Origin: Maritimibacter harenae
GTDB lineage: Bacteria; Pseudomonadota; Alphaproteobacteria; Rhodobacterales; Rhodobacteraceae
Direction: 5' to 3'
Length of the DNA: 64,000 nt
Assembly: GCF_009882975.1 (NCBI RefSeq)
Contig: NZ_WTUX01000006.1
Location: 189,066 to 253,065 of the forward strand
Shown: positions 37,627-47,594 of the stretch, piece after piece
Position numbering within the stretch: the stretch's first letter is position 1
Layout of the letters: the number at the start of each line of letters is the position of its first letter
Program-made: the position numbers and the translations under genes
The notes under the pieces: model-generated
What the model saw: the letters and a program-made list of their open reading frames with translations, nothing else
Databases searched by the model: none
Told to the model about the DNA's origin: nothing

Positions 37627-38522
37627 ACGTCACCGCCGAGGATCCGGCACAGGTCGTCGAACTGGTCCAGCGTCTTGTACTGGATCGTCACGCTCCCCCG
37701 ATCTTCGCCATCCTTGTGGTCGATCGACACTTTCATGCCCGAAGCCGCCGAAAGCGATTGCTCCAGGGCGACGGTATCGGCGTCTTTCTGGGTTTTCGGC
37801 GCGGATTTCGGCGCCGGACGACTGATATCTCCGGATTTCGCCAGCCGCTCGATCTCCCGAACCGAGAGATTCTGGGCCACCGCCCGCTTCGCGAGCGCGA
37901 CCGGGTCATCCGCGGTGATGATCGCACGGGCCGCGCCGGCGGACAGCTTGCCCGCCCGCACGAAATCGAGCACTTCCGGCGGCAGATTCAGAAGCCGCAT
38001 CATGTTCGCGATATGAGAGCGTGATTTGCCCAGGGCCTCGGCCAACTTGTCCTGCGTATGGCCGAATTTCTCCATCAACTCGCGATATCCGGCCGCCTCT
38101 TCGATGGCGTTCAGGTCCGCGCGCTGAATGTTCTCGATGATCGCAACCTCGAGCGCCTCGGTATCGTCGAATTCCCGCACCAGCGCGGGCACCTTGTGCA
38201 GCTGCGCCATTTGGGCGGCGCGCCACCGCCGTTCGCCGGCAACGATCTGGAACACGCCGTCTTTCGACGGATGCGGACGCACGATGAGCGGTTGGATGAT
38301 GCCCTTTTCGCGGATCGAATTGGCGAGATCGTCCAGGCTGTCGGGCGCAAAGTCGCGGCGTGGCTGTTCCGGGTTCGCCTCGATCTTCTCGATCGGGATC
38401 ACGACATCCGGCTTGCGCGGCCCCGAGGTTTCCCTGCCCTGCGCTTCTTCCTCGGTCTGCACGTCCGCCATCAACGCCGACAGGCCGCGCCCCAGCCCAC
38501 GGTTCGGTTTCTTCGTCGCCAT
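37623..38522 (-). CDS. parB: Chromosome-partitioning protein ParB
   Basis: 299 residues. The N-terminus carries RGLGRGLSALMAD, a hallmark that stimulates ParA. The CTPase/NTD blocks are NPEQPRRDF and GERRWRAAQMAQLHKVPALV; the helix-turn-helix is HTQDKLAEALGKSRSHIANM. ParB loads at parS sites and spreads as a CTP-dependent clamp. Two perfect parS sites lie within 3.3 kb upstream. The start at 38522 follows the parA stop by one base. Confidence 0.97.
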   Translation of the reverse strand: MATKKPNRGLGRGLSALMADVQTEEEAQGRETSGPRKPDVVIPIEKIEANPEQPRRDFAPDSLDDLANSIREKGIIQPLIVRPHPSKDGVFQIVAGERRWRAAQMAQLHKVPALVREFDDTEALEVAIIENIQRADLNAIEEAAGYRELMEKFGHTQDKLAEALGKSRSHIANMMRLLNLPPEVLDFVRAGKLSAGAARAIITADDPVALAKRAVAQNLSVREIERLAKSGDISRPAPKSAPKTQKDADTVALEQSLSAASGMKVSIDHKDGEDRGSVTIQYKTLDQFDDLCRILGGDV

Positions 38523-38523
38523 G

Positions 38524-39300
38524 TTATCTTCCTTTCGCCGCGAGTTCATGGGCCAGCCGAACGTAGGCCTCGCTGCCTTTCGAGCCGGGATCGTAGGTGA
38601 TGACCGGCATCGCGTAGGACGGCGCCTCGCTCACCCGGACGTTGCGGGGCACGACGGTCTTGAACACCAGCTCCCCCAGCGTCTCGCGCGCATCGGCCTC
38701 GACCTGCTGGGCCAGGTTGTTCCGGCTGTCGTGCATGGTCAACACGACCCCCTCGATCCGCAGGCTGGGATTCGCCGCCTCCCGGACTTCGCGGATGGTG
38801 AGCATCAGCTGGCTGAGCCCCTCGAGCGCGAAGAATTCCGATTGCAGAGGGATCAGCACGGAATGGGCCGCGACAAGGGCGTTCACCGTCAACAAGTTGA
38901 GCGACGGCGGGCAATCGATCAAGATGTAGTCGTAAATGCCGCTTGTCTGGGGTGCGCGGAGCGCATCGTGCAGGAGGTGGGAGCGCTTTTCGTTCGCCAC
39001 CAGCTCCACGTCCGCGGAGGACAGGTCCGTCGTGGCCGGGGCGATCTTGAGGTTGTCGATGTCGGTCGGCATCACGACCTCGTCCAGCGGCGCCTCTTCG
39101 ATCAGCAGATCGTAGGTGGTCATCGCCCGCGCGTGGGGTTCGATGCCCAGGCCGGTGGAGGCGTTCCCCTGCGGATCGAGGTCCACAATGAGCACCTGGT
39201 TGCCGTCCATCGCCAGCGCAGCCGCGAGGTTGATTGCGGTCGTCGTCTTGCCAACGCCGCCCTTCTGGTTGGTGACGGCAATGATTTTCGCGTCAAGCAC
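38524..39300 (-). CDS. parA: Chromosome-partitioning ATPase ParA
   Basis: 258 residues. The deviant Walker A NQKGGVGKTTTAINLA is near the N-terminus, followed by LIVDLDPQGNAS and LIDCPPSLNLL. It is a dimerising DNA-binding ATPase that moves ParB-parS complexes. The start is a GTG at 39300 with AGGAG nine bases upstream, overlapping rsmG by eight bases. It is the fifth gene of the leftward rho operon. Confidence 0.97.
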   Translation of the reverse strand: MLDAKIIAVTNQKGGVGKTTTAINLAAALAMDGNQVLIVDLDPQGNASTGLGIEPHARAMTTYDLLIEEAPLDEVVMPTDIDNLKIAPATTDLSSADVELVANEKRSHLLHDALRAPQTSGIYDYILIDCPPSLNLLTVNALVAAHSVLIPLQSEFFALEGLSQLMLTIREVREAANPSLRIEGVVLTMHDSRNNLAQQVEADARETLGELVFKTVVPRNVRVSEAPSYAMPVITYDPGSKGSEAYVRLAHELAAKGR

Positions 39301-39913
39301 GACGGATATCTCCTACCTTGAGGATGACGGCGTTGGGATTGGTCTGGCTTTGATATGTATCGGCTGCGAACCGCCAGGATTCAAGCGCTTGCTGCACTTC
39401 CGAGCGATACGAATCGCCTTTCGGGAACAGCGCGATGCCACCGGGCTTCAAGTGGCGCTGAACCATTGGCAAAAGCCTGTCCAGGGCGGCGAGCGCACGC
39501 GCGGATACGACGTCGGCGTTCATGGCCGGCGCCGCCTCGATCCGCTCCGCGCGCACCTCGGCCTTGATGCCGGTTTCGCGCAGGACGGTGCGAAGGAAGG
39601 TCGCCTTCCGCTGGTCGCTTTCGATGCAGGTCACGGCGAGGTCCGGCGCCAATTCTGCCGCGAGGACGGCGACGACGAGGCCGGGAAAGCCGCCGCCGGT
39701 GCCAAGATCCACCCAGCTTCGGGCCTCCGGTGGTGCCAGCTCGAAAACCTGTGCGGAATCCGCGATGTGGCGGGTCCAGAGGTCGGGAAGCGTGGACGGC
39801 GCGACGAGGTTGATGCGCGGGTTCCAGCGCTTCAGAAGGTCGGCATAGATTTCCAGGCGGCCCAATGTTTCACGTGAAACATCCTGGCCCCCTACCCTCA
39901 GCGAACGCGTCAT
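39293..39913 (-). CDS. rsmG: 16S rRNA (guanine527-N7)-methyltransferase RsmG
   Basis: 206 residues. The family core is [30 protein letters not shown] and the SAM-binding [16 protein letters not shown], with [12 protein letters not shown]. The N-terminal DVSRET stretch is encoded across a perfect parS palindrome. It methylates G527 of 16S rRNA. ATGA overlaps link it to mnmG upstream. Confidence 0.96.
   Translation of the reverse strand: MTRSLRVGGQDVSRETLGRLEIYADLLKRWNPRINLVAPSTLPDLWTRHIADSAQVFELAPPEARSWVDLGTGGGFPGLVVAVLAAELAPDLAVTCIESDQRKATFLRTVLRETGIKAEVRAERIEAAPAMNADVVSARALAALDRLLPMVQRHLKPGGIALFPKGDSYRSEVQQALESWRFAADTYQSQTNPNAVILKVGDIRRA
39866..39881. other. parS centromere site 1
   Basis: The perfect 16-bp palindrome TGTTTCACGTGAAACA, identical to the widely conserved bacterial parS. 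It lies inside the first codons of rsmG, 1.3 kb from parB. Confidence 0.95.
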
Positions 39914-41802
39914 GCGGTTTTCGCGCGCTCCATCTGCCGCAACTTGGCGAGCAGCAATGTGAGCGCCGCCGGCGTCATCCCCTCGATCCGCCCGGCCTGG
40001 GCCAGCGTTTCCGGGCGCGCGGCGGAAAGTTTCGCCTTCAGTTCGCTCGTCAGCCCGTCGAGGATCGCGTAATCGAAGGATGGCGGGATCGCGTGCCCCT
40101 CGTCCCGCTTCAACGCCTCCACTTCCCGTTTCTGGCGCTCGATATACTTGGCATAAAGCGCGTCCTTCGCGACCTGCGTGCGCGTATCCGGATCGATGCC
40201 GTCGAATTCCGGATCGAGGGCGACGATGTTGTCGAATGTGATTCCCGGGATCGACAGCAGATCATACGCCGTCCGCCGCGTCCCGTCCTCGCGCACCGAA
40301 CCGCCGGCCGCATTGACTTCCTGCGGGGTGAAATGCCGCGCCGTCAGGGACCTGGTCGCCTGGGCGAGCCGGACCATCTTTTCTTCGAACGCCTCCGCGC
40401 GTCGATCCGACACGATACCGTGCGTGATGCCCACCGGCGTCAGCCGCTGATCCGCGTTGTCGGCACGCAGCGAAAGGCGATATTCGGCCCGCGAGGTGAA
40501 CATGCGGTACGGCTCCGTCACGCCGCGAGTCACCAGGTCGTCGATCATGACGCCGATGTAGGAGCTCGTCCGGCTGAATTGCACCGTCTCACGCCCCAAC
40601 GATTGCAGGCCCGCGTTGAGTCCCGCAACCAGGCCCTGCGCGGCCGCCTCTTCATATCCCGTCGTGCCGTTGATCTGGCCGGCGAGGAACAGCCCGCAAA
40701 CATCGCGCAGCTCGAGATGCGAGGTCAGCGCCCGGGGATCGACGTAATCGTATTCGATGGCATAACCGGGCTGGAGGATCTTCACCTCTTCGAGCCCCGC
40801 GATGGTACGCACGTACGCTTCCTGGACCTCCATCGGCAGCGAGGTGGAGATGCCGTTGGGATAAACGGTGTGATCGTCCAAACCTTCCGGCTCAAGGAAC
40901 ACCTGGTGTGAGTCCTTGTCCGAGAAACGCACCACCTTGTCTTCGATCGACGGACAGTACCGGGGGCCGACGCCGTCGATATGCCCGCCGTACATCGCCG
41001 ATTTGTCCAGGTTTTGCTGGATGATCTCGTGCGTCCCCGCATTGGTATGCGTGATGCCGCAGGCGACCTGCCGCGCCTGGGGGCGTCGGTTGAGAAACGA
41101 GAACATGTCGGGCGTGGCGTCGCCATCCTGGCGGTCCAGCCGGTCCCAGTCGATCGTGCGCCCGTCGAGCCGCGGTGGCGTCCCCGTCTTGAGTCGGCCG
41201 AGCGGCAGGCCGAAGGAATCGATCTGCTCGGCCAGGGGCACGGTCGCGTTCTGACCCATGCGCCCGCCGTGCCTGCGTTCGTTCCCGATGTGGATGACGC
41301 CCCGCAGAAAAGTGCCGGTGGTCAGCACCACCCGGGAGGCCGTGATTTCCGAGCCATCGCCCAAGGCCAGGCCTGTGACACGCGGCCCGTCCATGAGAAA
41401 CGCGCGGGCCTCCCCTTCCACAAGCGTCAGGTTTGCCTGCCCGTCGACGATCTTTGCGATGGCGTGGCGGTAGAGCTTCCGATCCGTCTGCGCGCGCGGG
41501 CCCTGAACAGCCGGTCCTTTCGACCGGTTCAACAGGCGGAACTGAATCCCCGCGGCGTCCGCAGCGAGGCCCATCGCGCCGTCCAGCGCATCCACTTCGC
41601 GCACGAGGTGTCCTTTGCCAAGGCCACCGATCGCCGGATTGCAGGACATGACACCCAGGTCGTCCCGGCGCAGCGTCACCAGGGCAGTTCGCGCACCGAC
41701 CCGGGCCGCAGCCAACGCTGCTTCCACGCCGGCATGCCCGCCGCCGATCACAACCACATCGAAGTCAGGATGTTTCACGTGAAACACTCCCCTTGCCATC
41801 AT
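39910..41802 (-). CDS. mnmG: tRNA uridine-5-carboxymethylaminomethyl(34) synthesis enzyme MnmG (GidA)
   Basis: 630 residues. FAD binding is by [20 protein letters not shown]; signature segments are [20 protein letters not shown] and [20 protein letters not shown]. With MnmE it modifies wobble uridine of several tRNAs. The start is ATG 41802 (ATGA overlap with mnmE); the adjacent ATG 41799 or a GTG within the parS-coded segment are alternatives, since the conserved part begins only after [10 protein letters not shown]. Confidence 0.96.
   Translation of the reverse strand: MMARGVFHVKHPDFDVVVIGGGHAGVEAALAAARVGARTALVTLRRDDLGVMSCNPAIGGLGKGHLVREVDALDGAMGLAADAAGIQFRLLNRSKGPAVQGPRAQTDRKLYRHAIAKIVDGQANLTLVEGEARAFLMDGPRVTGLALGDGSEITASRVVLTTGTFLRGVIHIGNERRHGGRMGQNATVPLAEQIDSFGLPLGRLKTGTPPRLDGRTIDWDRLDRQDGDATPDMFSFLNRRPQARQVACGITHTNAGTHEIIQQNLDKSAMYGGHIDGVGPRYCPSIEDKVVRFSDKDSHQVFLEPEGLDDHTVYPNGISTSLPMEVQEAYVRTIAGLEEVKILQPGYAIEYDYVDPRALTSHLELRDVCGLFLAGQINGTTGYEEAAAQGLVAGLNAGLQSLGRETVQFSRTSSYIGVMIDDLVTRGVTEPYRMFTSRAEYRLSLRADNADQRLTPVGITHGIVSDRRAEAFEEKMVRLAQATRSLTARHFTPQEVNAAGGSVREDGTRRTAYDLLSIPGITFDNIVALDPEFDGIDPDTRTQVAKDALYAKYIERQKREVEALKRDEGHAIPPSFDYAILDGLTSELKAKLSAARPETLAQAGRIEGMTPAALTLLLAKLRQMERAKTA
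41771..41786. other. parS centromere site 2
   Basis: A second perfect copy of TGTTTCACGTGAAACA, coding for FHVKH at the N-terminus of mnmG. It lies about 2.7-3.1 kb from the putative oriC, the usual parS position. Confidence 0.95.
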
Positions 41803-43070
41803 TTCCCGAGACAGAAACTCGCGAAGATTTCGTCCAGCACGTTCTCCACATCGACCCGCCCGACCAGCGAATCAAGGGCCCGCACGGCAGACCACAATTC
41901 CTCGGCTATCAGCTCGGAGTGCGAAGACCCGCCTTCTAGCGCGATTCGAGCGTTTTCCAAACTGTCCAACGCATGATTCATCGCGGCCCGGTGCCGCGCC
42001 CGGATCGCCGTCCCGGCCCCGGCAGCGCGATCCTGCAGAACGGCACCGATCTGCGCGACGAGATCATCGATCCCCGCACCCGTCTTGCCGGACACCCCGC
42101 GCCCGGTAATGTCGGACTTGCCCTCCACCACGATGTCTCCTTCGACTGGTTCGAAGGTGAGCGGCGCGTCGGACAGCAGGAACACGCGCAGGTCGGCCGC
42201 GTCCGCCCGCGCCATCGCGCGTTCGATGCCAAGCCGCTCCACCACGTCCTCGGAGTCCCGCAACCCGGCCGTATCCAGAACCGTCACCGGCAGGCCATCC
42301 AGGTCCATCCGTACCTCGATCACGTCGCGCGTCGTGCCGGCCACGTCCGATGTAATCGCGGCCTCGCGCCCGGCCAAAGCATTGAGAAGCGTGGATTTTC
42401 CGGCATTCGGCGCCCCGACGATGGCCACTTCGAAGCCTTCGCGGATGCGCTCCGAAATCCGCGCGCCCTCGGCCTCCTTGCGCAGGCTGTCCTGCGTCGC
42501 GGCGATCAATGCGCCCACTTCGGGGGTCACATCGACCGGCACGTCCTCGTCCACGAAATCGATCGTCGCTTCCAGCAGGGCCACCGCCCGGATCAGGTCG
42601 CGACGCCAGCTGTCCGCCTTCTCCCCCAGCGCACCGGAAAGCACGCGCAGGGCCTGGCGACGCTGCGCTTCGGTTTCGCTGTCTATGAGATCGGCGAGCC
42701 CTTCGACCTGGGCCAGATCGAGACGTTCGTTTTCCAATGCCCGGCGCGTGAATTCACCGGGCTCGGCAAGCCGGAGGCCCTCGATCCGTTCAAGCGCGGC
42801 AAGTACGGCGTTCACGACGGCGGTCGACCCGTGAAGCTGCAGTTCGACGACCTCTTCGCCGGTGAAACTGTGCCCCGCCTCGAATACGAGGACCAACGCC
42901 TCGTCGATCGGGCCGTCAGAATCCCGGAGAACCCGAAGCCCCGTCCTGCGCGGCGGCGGCAGGGATCCGGCCAGCACACGGCCGGCCGACTGCGCGTCGG
43001 GCCCGGAAATCCGGACCACGGCGACGCCGGCCTTCCCCCGGGCCGAGGCAAGTGCGTAGATCGTGTCCAT
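41799..43070 (-). CDS. mnmE: tRNA modification GTPase MnmE (TrmE)
   Basis: 423 residues. The tetrahydrofolate-binding N-domain starts [20 protein letters not shown]. The inserted G domain has [25 protein letters not shown] and [13 protein letters not shown]. The C-terminus ends in CLGK, where most members have C(I/L/V)GK with the catalytic cysteine. It is the GTPase partner of MnmG, and the two are coupled by ATGA. It follows rho by 18 bases. Confidence 0.96.
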   Translation of the reverse strand: MDTIYALASARGKAGVAVVRISGPDAQSAGRVLAGSLPPPRRTGLRVLRDSDGPIDEALVLVFEAGHSFTGEEVVELQLHGSTAVVNAVLAALERIEGLRLAEPGEFTRRALENERLDLAQVEGLADLIDSETEAQRRQALRVLSGALGEKADSWRRDLIRAVALLEATIDFVDEDVPVDVTPEVGALIAATQDSLRKEAEGARISERIREGFEVAIVGAPNAGKSTLLNALAGREAAITSDVAGTTRDVIEVRMDLDGLPVTVLDTAGLRDSEDVVERLGIERAMARADAADLRVFLLSDAPLTFEPVEGDIVVEGKSDITGRGVSGKTGAGIDDLVAQIGAVLQDRAAGAGTAIRARHRAAMNHALDSLENARIALEGGSSHSELIAEELWSAVRALDSLVGRVDVENVLDEIFASFCLGK

Positions 43071-43088
43071 GCCTCACGCGCCGGGTGT

Positions 43089-44357
43089 CTAGGCGTTCAT
43101 CGAGTCGAAGAACTCCGAGTTGTTCTTCGTCTGCTTGAGCTTGGAAATCAGGAACTCGATCGCATCCGTGGTGCCCATCGGGTTCAGGATCCGGCGCAGA
43201 ACATAGGTCTTCTGCAGGTCCTTCTGGTCGACCAGGAGCTCTTCTTTCCGCGTGCCGGACTTGAGAATGTCGATCGCCGGGAAGATCCGTTTGTCGGAAA
43301 CCTTGCGGTCCAGCACCAGCTCCGAGTTGCCGGTGCCCTTGAATTCCTCGAAGATGACCTCGTCCATCCGGCTGCCGGTGTCGATCAGCGCGGTCGCGAT
43401 GATGGTCAGCGATCCACCCTCTTCGATATTCCGCGCGGCGCCGAAGAACCGTTTCGGACGTTGCAGCGCATTGGCGTCCACACCACCGGTCAGCACCTTG
43501 CCCGACGACGGCACCGTCGTGTTGAAGGCGCGGCCCAGGCGGGTGATGGAGTCGAGCAGGATCACCACGTCGCGCTTGTGTTCGACCAGCCGCTTGGCCT
43601 TCTCGATCACCATCTCCGACACGGCGACGTGGCGCGAGGCCGGCTCGTCGAAGGTCGAAGCGACGACCTCGCCGTTCACCGAACGCTTCATGTCCGTCAC
43701 CTCTTCCGGGCGCTCGTCGATGAGCAGCACGATCAGGTAGACCTCCGGATGGTTGACCGAGATCGAATGCGCGATGTTCTGCATCAGCACGGTCTTACCG
43801 GTCCGCGGCGGCGCCACGATCAGCGAGCGCTGGCCCTTCCCGATCGGGGCGACCAGGTCGATGATACGCGCCGAGCGGTCCTTGATCGTCGGATCGTCGA
43901 TTTCCATCTTCAGCCGCTCGTCCGGGTGCAGCGGCGTCAGGTTGTCGAAAGCCACCTTGTGGCGCGCGGTTTCCGGGTCGGTGAAGTTGATCTTCTCGAC
44001 CTGGGTGATCGCGAAGTAGTTCTCGTTCTCCCCCGGCGCGGCGATGACCCCCTCGACGGTGTCGCCGGTGCGCAGGCTGTGTTTCCGGATCATCTCGGGC
44101 GACATGTAGATGTCGTCGGGGCCCGGCAGGTAGTTGGCTTCCGGCGAGCGCAGGAACCCGAACCCGTCCTGGAGCACTTCCAGCACGCCATCGCCCGCGA
44201 TTTCCCAGCCATCCTCGGCCCGGGCCTGGAGGATCTGGAACATCATCTCGCCCTTGCGCATGGTCGAGGCGTTCTCGATCTCGAGCTGCTCGGCCATCGC
44301 AAGAAGATCCTTCGGGCTCTGGGCCTTCAGATCGGACAGGTTCAAACGTTCAGTCAT
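43089..44357 (-). CDS. rho: Transcription termination factor Rho
   Basis: 422 residues. The N-terminal Rho-N helix bundle (about 1-45) and RNA-binding cold-shock fold ([20 protein letters not shown]) precede the ATPase with Walker [38 protein letters not shown] and the secondary-site loop [20 protein letters not shown]. It is a hexameric RNA helicase. It heads the leftward operon that ends with parB. Confidence 0.98.
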   Translation of the reverse strand: MTERLNLSDLKAQSPKDLLAMAEQLEIENASTMRKGEMMFQILQARAEDGWEIAGDGVLEVLQDGFGFLRSPEANYLPGPDDIYMSPEMIRKHSLRTGDTVEGVIAAPGENENYFAITQVEKINFTDPETARHKVAFDNLTPLHPDERLKMEIDDPTIKDRSARIIDLVAPIGKGQRSLIVAPPRTGKTVLMQNIAHSISVNHPEVYLIVLLIDERPEEVTDMKRSVNGEVVASTFDEPASRHVAVSEMVIEKAKRLVEHKRDVVILLDSITRLGRAFNTTVPSSGKVLTGGVDANALQRPKRFFGAARNIEEGGSLTIIATALIDTGSRMDEVIFEEFKGTGNSELVLDRKVSDKRIFPAIDILKSGTRKEELLVDQKDLQKTYVLRRILNPMGTTDAIEFLISKLKQTKNNSEFFDSMNA

Positions 44358-44443
44358 GGGGAGTCACCAACGGGACGGCGCAGGCGGCGCAGTCGTTCTA
44401 ATGGAATGGAAAGCGTCGGACCGGACGGCCCTTTGATCACGGG

Positions 44444-44472
44444 CATATAGGCGAGCCCGGGTTTCAAGTCAA
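44444..44472 (-). promoter_or_regulatory. Sigma-70 promoter of the rho operon
   Basis: On the minus strand TTGACT, a 17-base spacer, then TATATG: five and four of six consensus bases with ideal spacing. Transcription would start near 44437, giving a leader of about 80 bases before the rho ATG. Confidence 0.6.
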
Positions 44473-44889
44473 TCTCACGCTCTTTGCCCGGCGGCGGGCC
44501 CACCGGGCGCCCACTCCTTATTAAAAGAAAATATTTAGAAAGGATGGTGAAGTTAGTAGGTCCTGTGGACATTGTGGATTACCGGCTTGTCCGCATGACG
44601 GCGCACATATCCCGGGATCTAGGGACAAGATGGTGAAAGGCCGTTCCACTCCCAGATAAGTCATTTAATATCAAGTATTTATCCGAAATCCGCCCTGTGG
44701 ATAGTTCCGGGGAGGATTCTGCGCACCGACGATTTCATCCCCAGCCCGGCCGTTTTCGTTCTCCCGTGTGTAGGATCGGCTCGGCGGAATCCGCATAACC
44801 CGCGGATCGTCGGGGACGCAGGAATTGCACACATCCACGCACAGCCGCATAAGGAGGAACACACAGAGAATATCCACAGGGTTTCCAAC
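44473..44889. other. Putative chromosomal replication origin (oriC)
   Basis: A gene-free stretch, AT-richer than its surroundings, between divergent rho and maf. AT tracts lie at about 44518-44543 and 44660-44683. DnaA-box-like nonamers, consensus TTATCCACA, are TGTGGATTA (44573-44581), TGTGGATAG (44696-44704) and ATATCCACA (44870-44878), each with one mismatch. Weaker copies with two mismatches are at 44564-44572 and 44679-44687. Two GANTC sites for CcrM methylation are at 44715 and 44787. Both flanking operons run away from it, and parA, parB and two parS sites are nearby. Conservation of this position as origin in related genomes supports the call; function is inferred. Confidence 0.7.
44825..44853 (+). 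promoter_or_regulatory. Possible promoter of the maf operon
   Basis: TTGCAC, 17 bases, CATAAG, ending 36 bases before the maf ATG, inside the origin region. AAGGAGG at 44851-44857 is too far from the maf start to be its ribosome binding site. Confidence 0.4.
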
Positions 44890-45489
44890 ATGCCGACACC
44901 GCTGATCCTCGCCTCGGGGTCCGAGATCCGGGCCACCCTGCTCGCCAATGCGGGCCTGGAATTCGAGGTGATGCCGGCCCGGGTCGACGAATCGGCGATC
45001 CGCGCGGGGCTGGAGGCGGAAAACGCGGCACCGCGCGACGTGGCCGACACCCTGGCGGAATACAAAGCGCGCAAGGTGGGCGGCAAACGTCCCGACGCGC
45101 TGGTGCTGGGCTGTGACCAGGTCGCGGCCTTGAAAGGCGAGATCCTGACGAAGCCCGGCTCACCGGATGAAGCGCGCGCGCAGCTCGCCCGGCTGTCCGG
45201 CCAGACCCACCAGCTTCTCTCGGCCGCGGTGATCTATCATGACGGGGAGCCGATCTGGCGGCACGTGGGCGTCGTGCGGCTCACCATGCACGGCCTGTCG
45301 GAGCGGTTCATCGACGACTATGTCTCCCGCAACTGGGACAGCATCCGCGACGCGGTCGGGGCCTACAAGCTCGAGGAAGAAGGCGTGCGCCTGTTCTCGC
45401 GCATCGACGGGGCCTATTTCAACGTGCTCGGCTTGCCGTTGACCGAACTCCTGTCCTATCTCGTTCTCAGAGGAGAGCTTGAGATATGA
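44890..45489 (+). CDS. maf: Maf-family nucleotide pyrophosphatase
   Basis: 199 residues. Family motifs are LASGSEIRATLLANAGL at the N-terminus, AEYKARKV, GCDQVAALKGEILTKPG and DSIRDAVGAYKLEEEG. Maf proteins hydrolyse dTTP/UTP or modified nucleotides and are linked to septum formation. The start at 44890 fits the conserved N-terminus; the ribosome binding site is weak. The stop overlaps aroE (ATGA). Confidence 0.92.
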   Translation: MPTPLILASGSEIRATLLANAGLEFEVMPARVDESAIRAGLEAENAAPRDVADTLAEYKARKVGGKRPDALVLGCDQVAALKGEILTKPGSPDEARAQLARLSGQTHQLLSAAVIYHDGEPIWRHVGVVRLTMHGLSERFIDDYVSRNWDSIRDAVGAYKLEEEGVRLFSRIDGAYFNVLGLPLTELLSYLVLRGELEI

Positions 45490-46319
45490 GCGACGGGACA
45501 CCCCCGGTCGCGGCGGTTCTGCTGGCGCCGGGTGAAACTTCGAGACTGCCCAACCTCTTCGACCACTGGCTCGCGGCCACGGGGTTGCCGGGACGTTATC
45601 TGCCGCTCACCGTGCAGGCCGACGACCTGCGCGAGGTGATCACCGCGCTGCCCAAGGCCGGGTTCGCGGGGGTGCACATCTCGGCCCCCTACCAGAAGAT
45701 GGTGCTGGATCATGCCGACATCATCACCGACCGCGCCGCGCTTATGTCCGGGGCGAACACGCTGATCTTCCGGCGCGACGGCAAGATCCACGCGGACAAC
45801 ACCGATGGCTACGGTTTCGTCGAGAACATCCGCCAGAACGTGCCCGGCTGGAACCCCAAGGCGGGGCCGGTGGTGCTGTTCGGCGCCGGGCGCGCGGCGC
45901 GGGTCGTTCTGTCGGCGTTGATCGAGGTCGGGGTCGAAAGCATCCGCCTGACCGCGCGCACCCGGCCCAAGGCCGAGCAGTTGCGCAGCGAATTCGGCCG
46001 CCGGATCGAGGTGTTCGACTGGCTCAAGGCCGGCAACCTGGCCGAAGGTGCCGCGATGGTGGTGAACGCCACGCCGCTGGGCAGCCGCGGATACACGGAA
46101 TTCCGGGTGCCGATCGACGGGCTGGTCTCCGGCGGCGTGGCCTGCGACCTCACCATCGACCCGCCCGCCACACGGTTCCTGCGACAGGCGGCCTCTTACG
46201 GCTGTTACACGGTCGACGGCGTGGGCATGATGATCTACCAATCGGCGCCGAGCTTCGAACGCTGGTTCGGCGAGCGCCCTCCCAACGACGACGCAACACG
46301 GTACGCAGCGGCTTCATGA
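45486..46319 (+). CDS. aroE: Shikimate dehydrogenase-family protein with altered active site
   Basis: 277 residues, of normal length and in the conserved maf-aroE-coaE-dnaQ order. The NADP domain ([21 protein letters not shown]) and C-terminal [11 protein letters not shown] are recognisable, and the catalytic Asp is kept (ADNTDGYGF, Asp107). But the expected NVTIPHKE motif reads HISAPYQKM, putting Gln70 where the catalytic Lys belongs. The shikimate-binding GHPIAHSxSPxxH segment reads [12 protein letters not shown]. AroE normally reduces 3-dehydroshikimate. Whether this protein still does is doubtful; a second shikimate dehydrogenase may exist elsewhere. Confidence 0.75.
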   Translation: MSDGTPPVAAVLLAPGETSRLPNLFDHWLAATGLPGRYLPLTVQADDLREVITALPKAGFAGVHISAPYQKMVLDHADIITDRAALMSGANTLIFRRDGKIHADNTDGYGFVENIRQNVPGWNPKAGPVVLFGAGRAARVVLSALIEVGVESIRLTARTRPKAEQLRSEFGRRIEVFDWLKAGNLAEGAAMVVNATPLGSRGYTEFRVPIDGLVSGGVACDLTIDPPATRFLRQAASYGCYTVDGVGMMIYQSAPSFERWFGERPPNDDATRYAAAS

Positions 46320-46909
46320 CATTCATCATCGGACTGACCGGCTCCATCGGCATGGGCAAGAGCACCACCGCGCAGATGTTCGCGGACGAAGGCGTGCCCG
46401 TCTGGGACGCGGACGCTGCCGTGCATCGGCTTTATGCGAAGGACGGCCCCGCGGTGGATCCGATCCGCGCGCTGAGGCCCGAGGCGGTGAACCGGGAGGG
46501 TGTCGACCGCACCGCGCTCAAGGCGTGGATCGGCGAAGACCCCGAGGCGCTGGGGCAGATCGAGGCGATCGTGCACCCGCTGGTGGCCAGGGACCGCCAG
46601 GATTTCCTTGCGAACACCACCTCCGACATCGTCGTTCTGGATATCCCGCTTCTCTTCGAGACCGGGGGAAACGCCGCGATGGACGCCGTCGTCGTGGTGT
46701 CGGCCCCCGAGGAGGTGCAGCGCGAACGCGTGCTGGCACGCGGGACCATGGACGAGGCGACTTTCGAGGGCATCAAGGCCAAGCAGACGCCGGATGAAGA
46801 GAAGCGTCGCCGCGCCGATTACGTGATCGAGACGACCACGCTTGATCAGGCCCGCGCGCAGGTTCAGTCTGTGCTCAAGACGATCCGGGAGTCCCTCGCC
46901 AATGCGTGA
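46316..46909 (+). CDS. coaE: Dephospho-CoA kinase
   Basis: 197 residues. The P-loop is [17 protein letters not shown] at the N-terminus; [12 protein letters not shown] and the [10 protein letters not shown] segment are typical. It performs the last step of coenzyme A synthesis. Four-base overlap with aroE and eight-base overlap with dnaQ. Confidence 0.95.
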   Translation: MTFIIGLTGSIGMGKSTTAQMFADEGVPVWDADAAVHRLYAKDGPAVDPIRALRPEAVNREGVDRTALKAWIGEDPEALGQIEAIVHPLVARDRQDFLANTTSDIVVLDIPLLFETGGNAAMDAVVVVSAPEEVQRERVLARGTMDEATFEGIKAKQTPDEEKRRRADYVIETTTLDQARAQVQSVLKTIRESLANA

Positions 46910-47594
46910 AATCGTGCTCGATACCGAAACCACGGGCTTCGACCCGAAGACCGGCGACCGGATGGTCGAGATCGGGGCGGTGGAGCTTTACAACCACATG
47001 CCCACGGGGCGCACCTACCACCAGTACATCAACCCCGAACGCGACATGCCGGAGGGGGCGTTCCAGGTGCACGGGCTGTCCGAGGAATTCCTGCGCGACT
47101 TCCCGGTGTTCCACGATATCGCGGACGCGTTCCTGGAGTTCATCGGGGACGCGAAGCTCGTCATCCACAACGCGGCCTTCGACGTGCCGTTTCTCAACGC
47201 CGAGCTGGGCTGGTGCAAACGGCGGCAGATCCCGATGGACCAGGCGGTCGATACGCTGTTGATCGCGCGCAAGAAATTCCCCGGCGCCGGCAATTCGCTC
47301 GACGCGCTGTGCCGGCGCTTCGGGATCGACAACTCGCACCGCGAACTGCACGGCGCGCTTCTCGACTCCGAGATCCTGGCGGAGGTCTACCTCGAGCTCA
47401 TCGGGGGCCGGCAGCCCGACCTGGTGCTCGCCGGGGCGAGCCGGGACCGCGGCTCGGACATGTCGCAGGACGGCTGGCGGCCGCATGCGCGCCCCGACCC
47501 TCTCCCCTCCCGCGTGACGGAAGAGGAAGCCGCGGCGCACGCGGCCTTCGTGGAGAAACTGGGCGACGGCGCCCTGTGGCGCAAGTTCGGTTAA
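46902..47594 (+). CDS. dnaQ: DNA polymerase III epsilon subunit (3'-5' exonuclease)
   Basis: 230 residues. The Exo I motif is [11 protein letters not shown] with Asp7 and Glu9; Exo II is [14 protein letters not shown] and Exo [17 protein letters not shown]. The C-terminal extension for the polymerase alpha contact is present. It proofreads replication. The start at 46902 overlaps coaE. The TAA lies within the palindrome TTAA shared with convergent smr. Confidence 0.95.
   Translation: MREIVLDTETTGFDPKTGDRMVEIGAVELYNHMPTGRTYHQYINPERDMPEGAFQVHGLSEEFLRDFPVFHDIADAFLEFIGDAKLVIHNAAFDVPFLNAELGWCKRRQIPMDQAVDTLLIARKKFPGAGNSLDALCRRFGIDNSHRELHGALLDSEILAEVYLELIGGRQPDLVLAGASRDRGSDMSQDGWRPHARPDPLPSRVTEEEAAAHAAFVEKLGDGALWRKFG

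Noticed and set aside
44354-44572. 72-codon minus-strand frame upstream of rho
   Set aside because: It spans the rho promoter and leader, has no ribosome binding site and no recognisable protein character.
44521-44683. TTAA-N7-TATT patterns in the origin gap as CtrA sites
   Set aside because: Second half does not match TTAA and the tracts are simply AT-rich; not called as CtrA sites.
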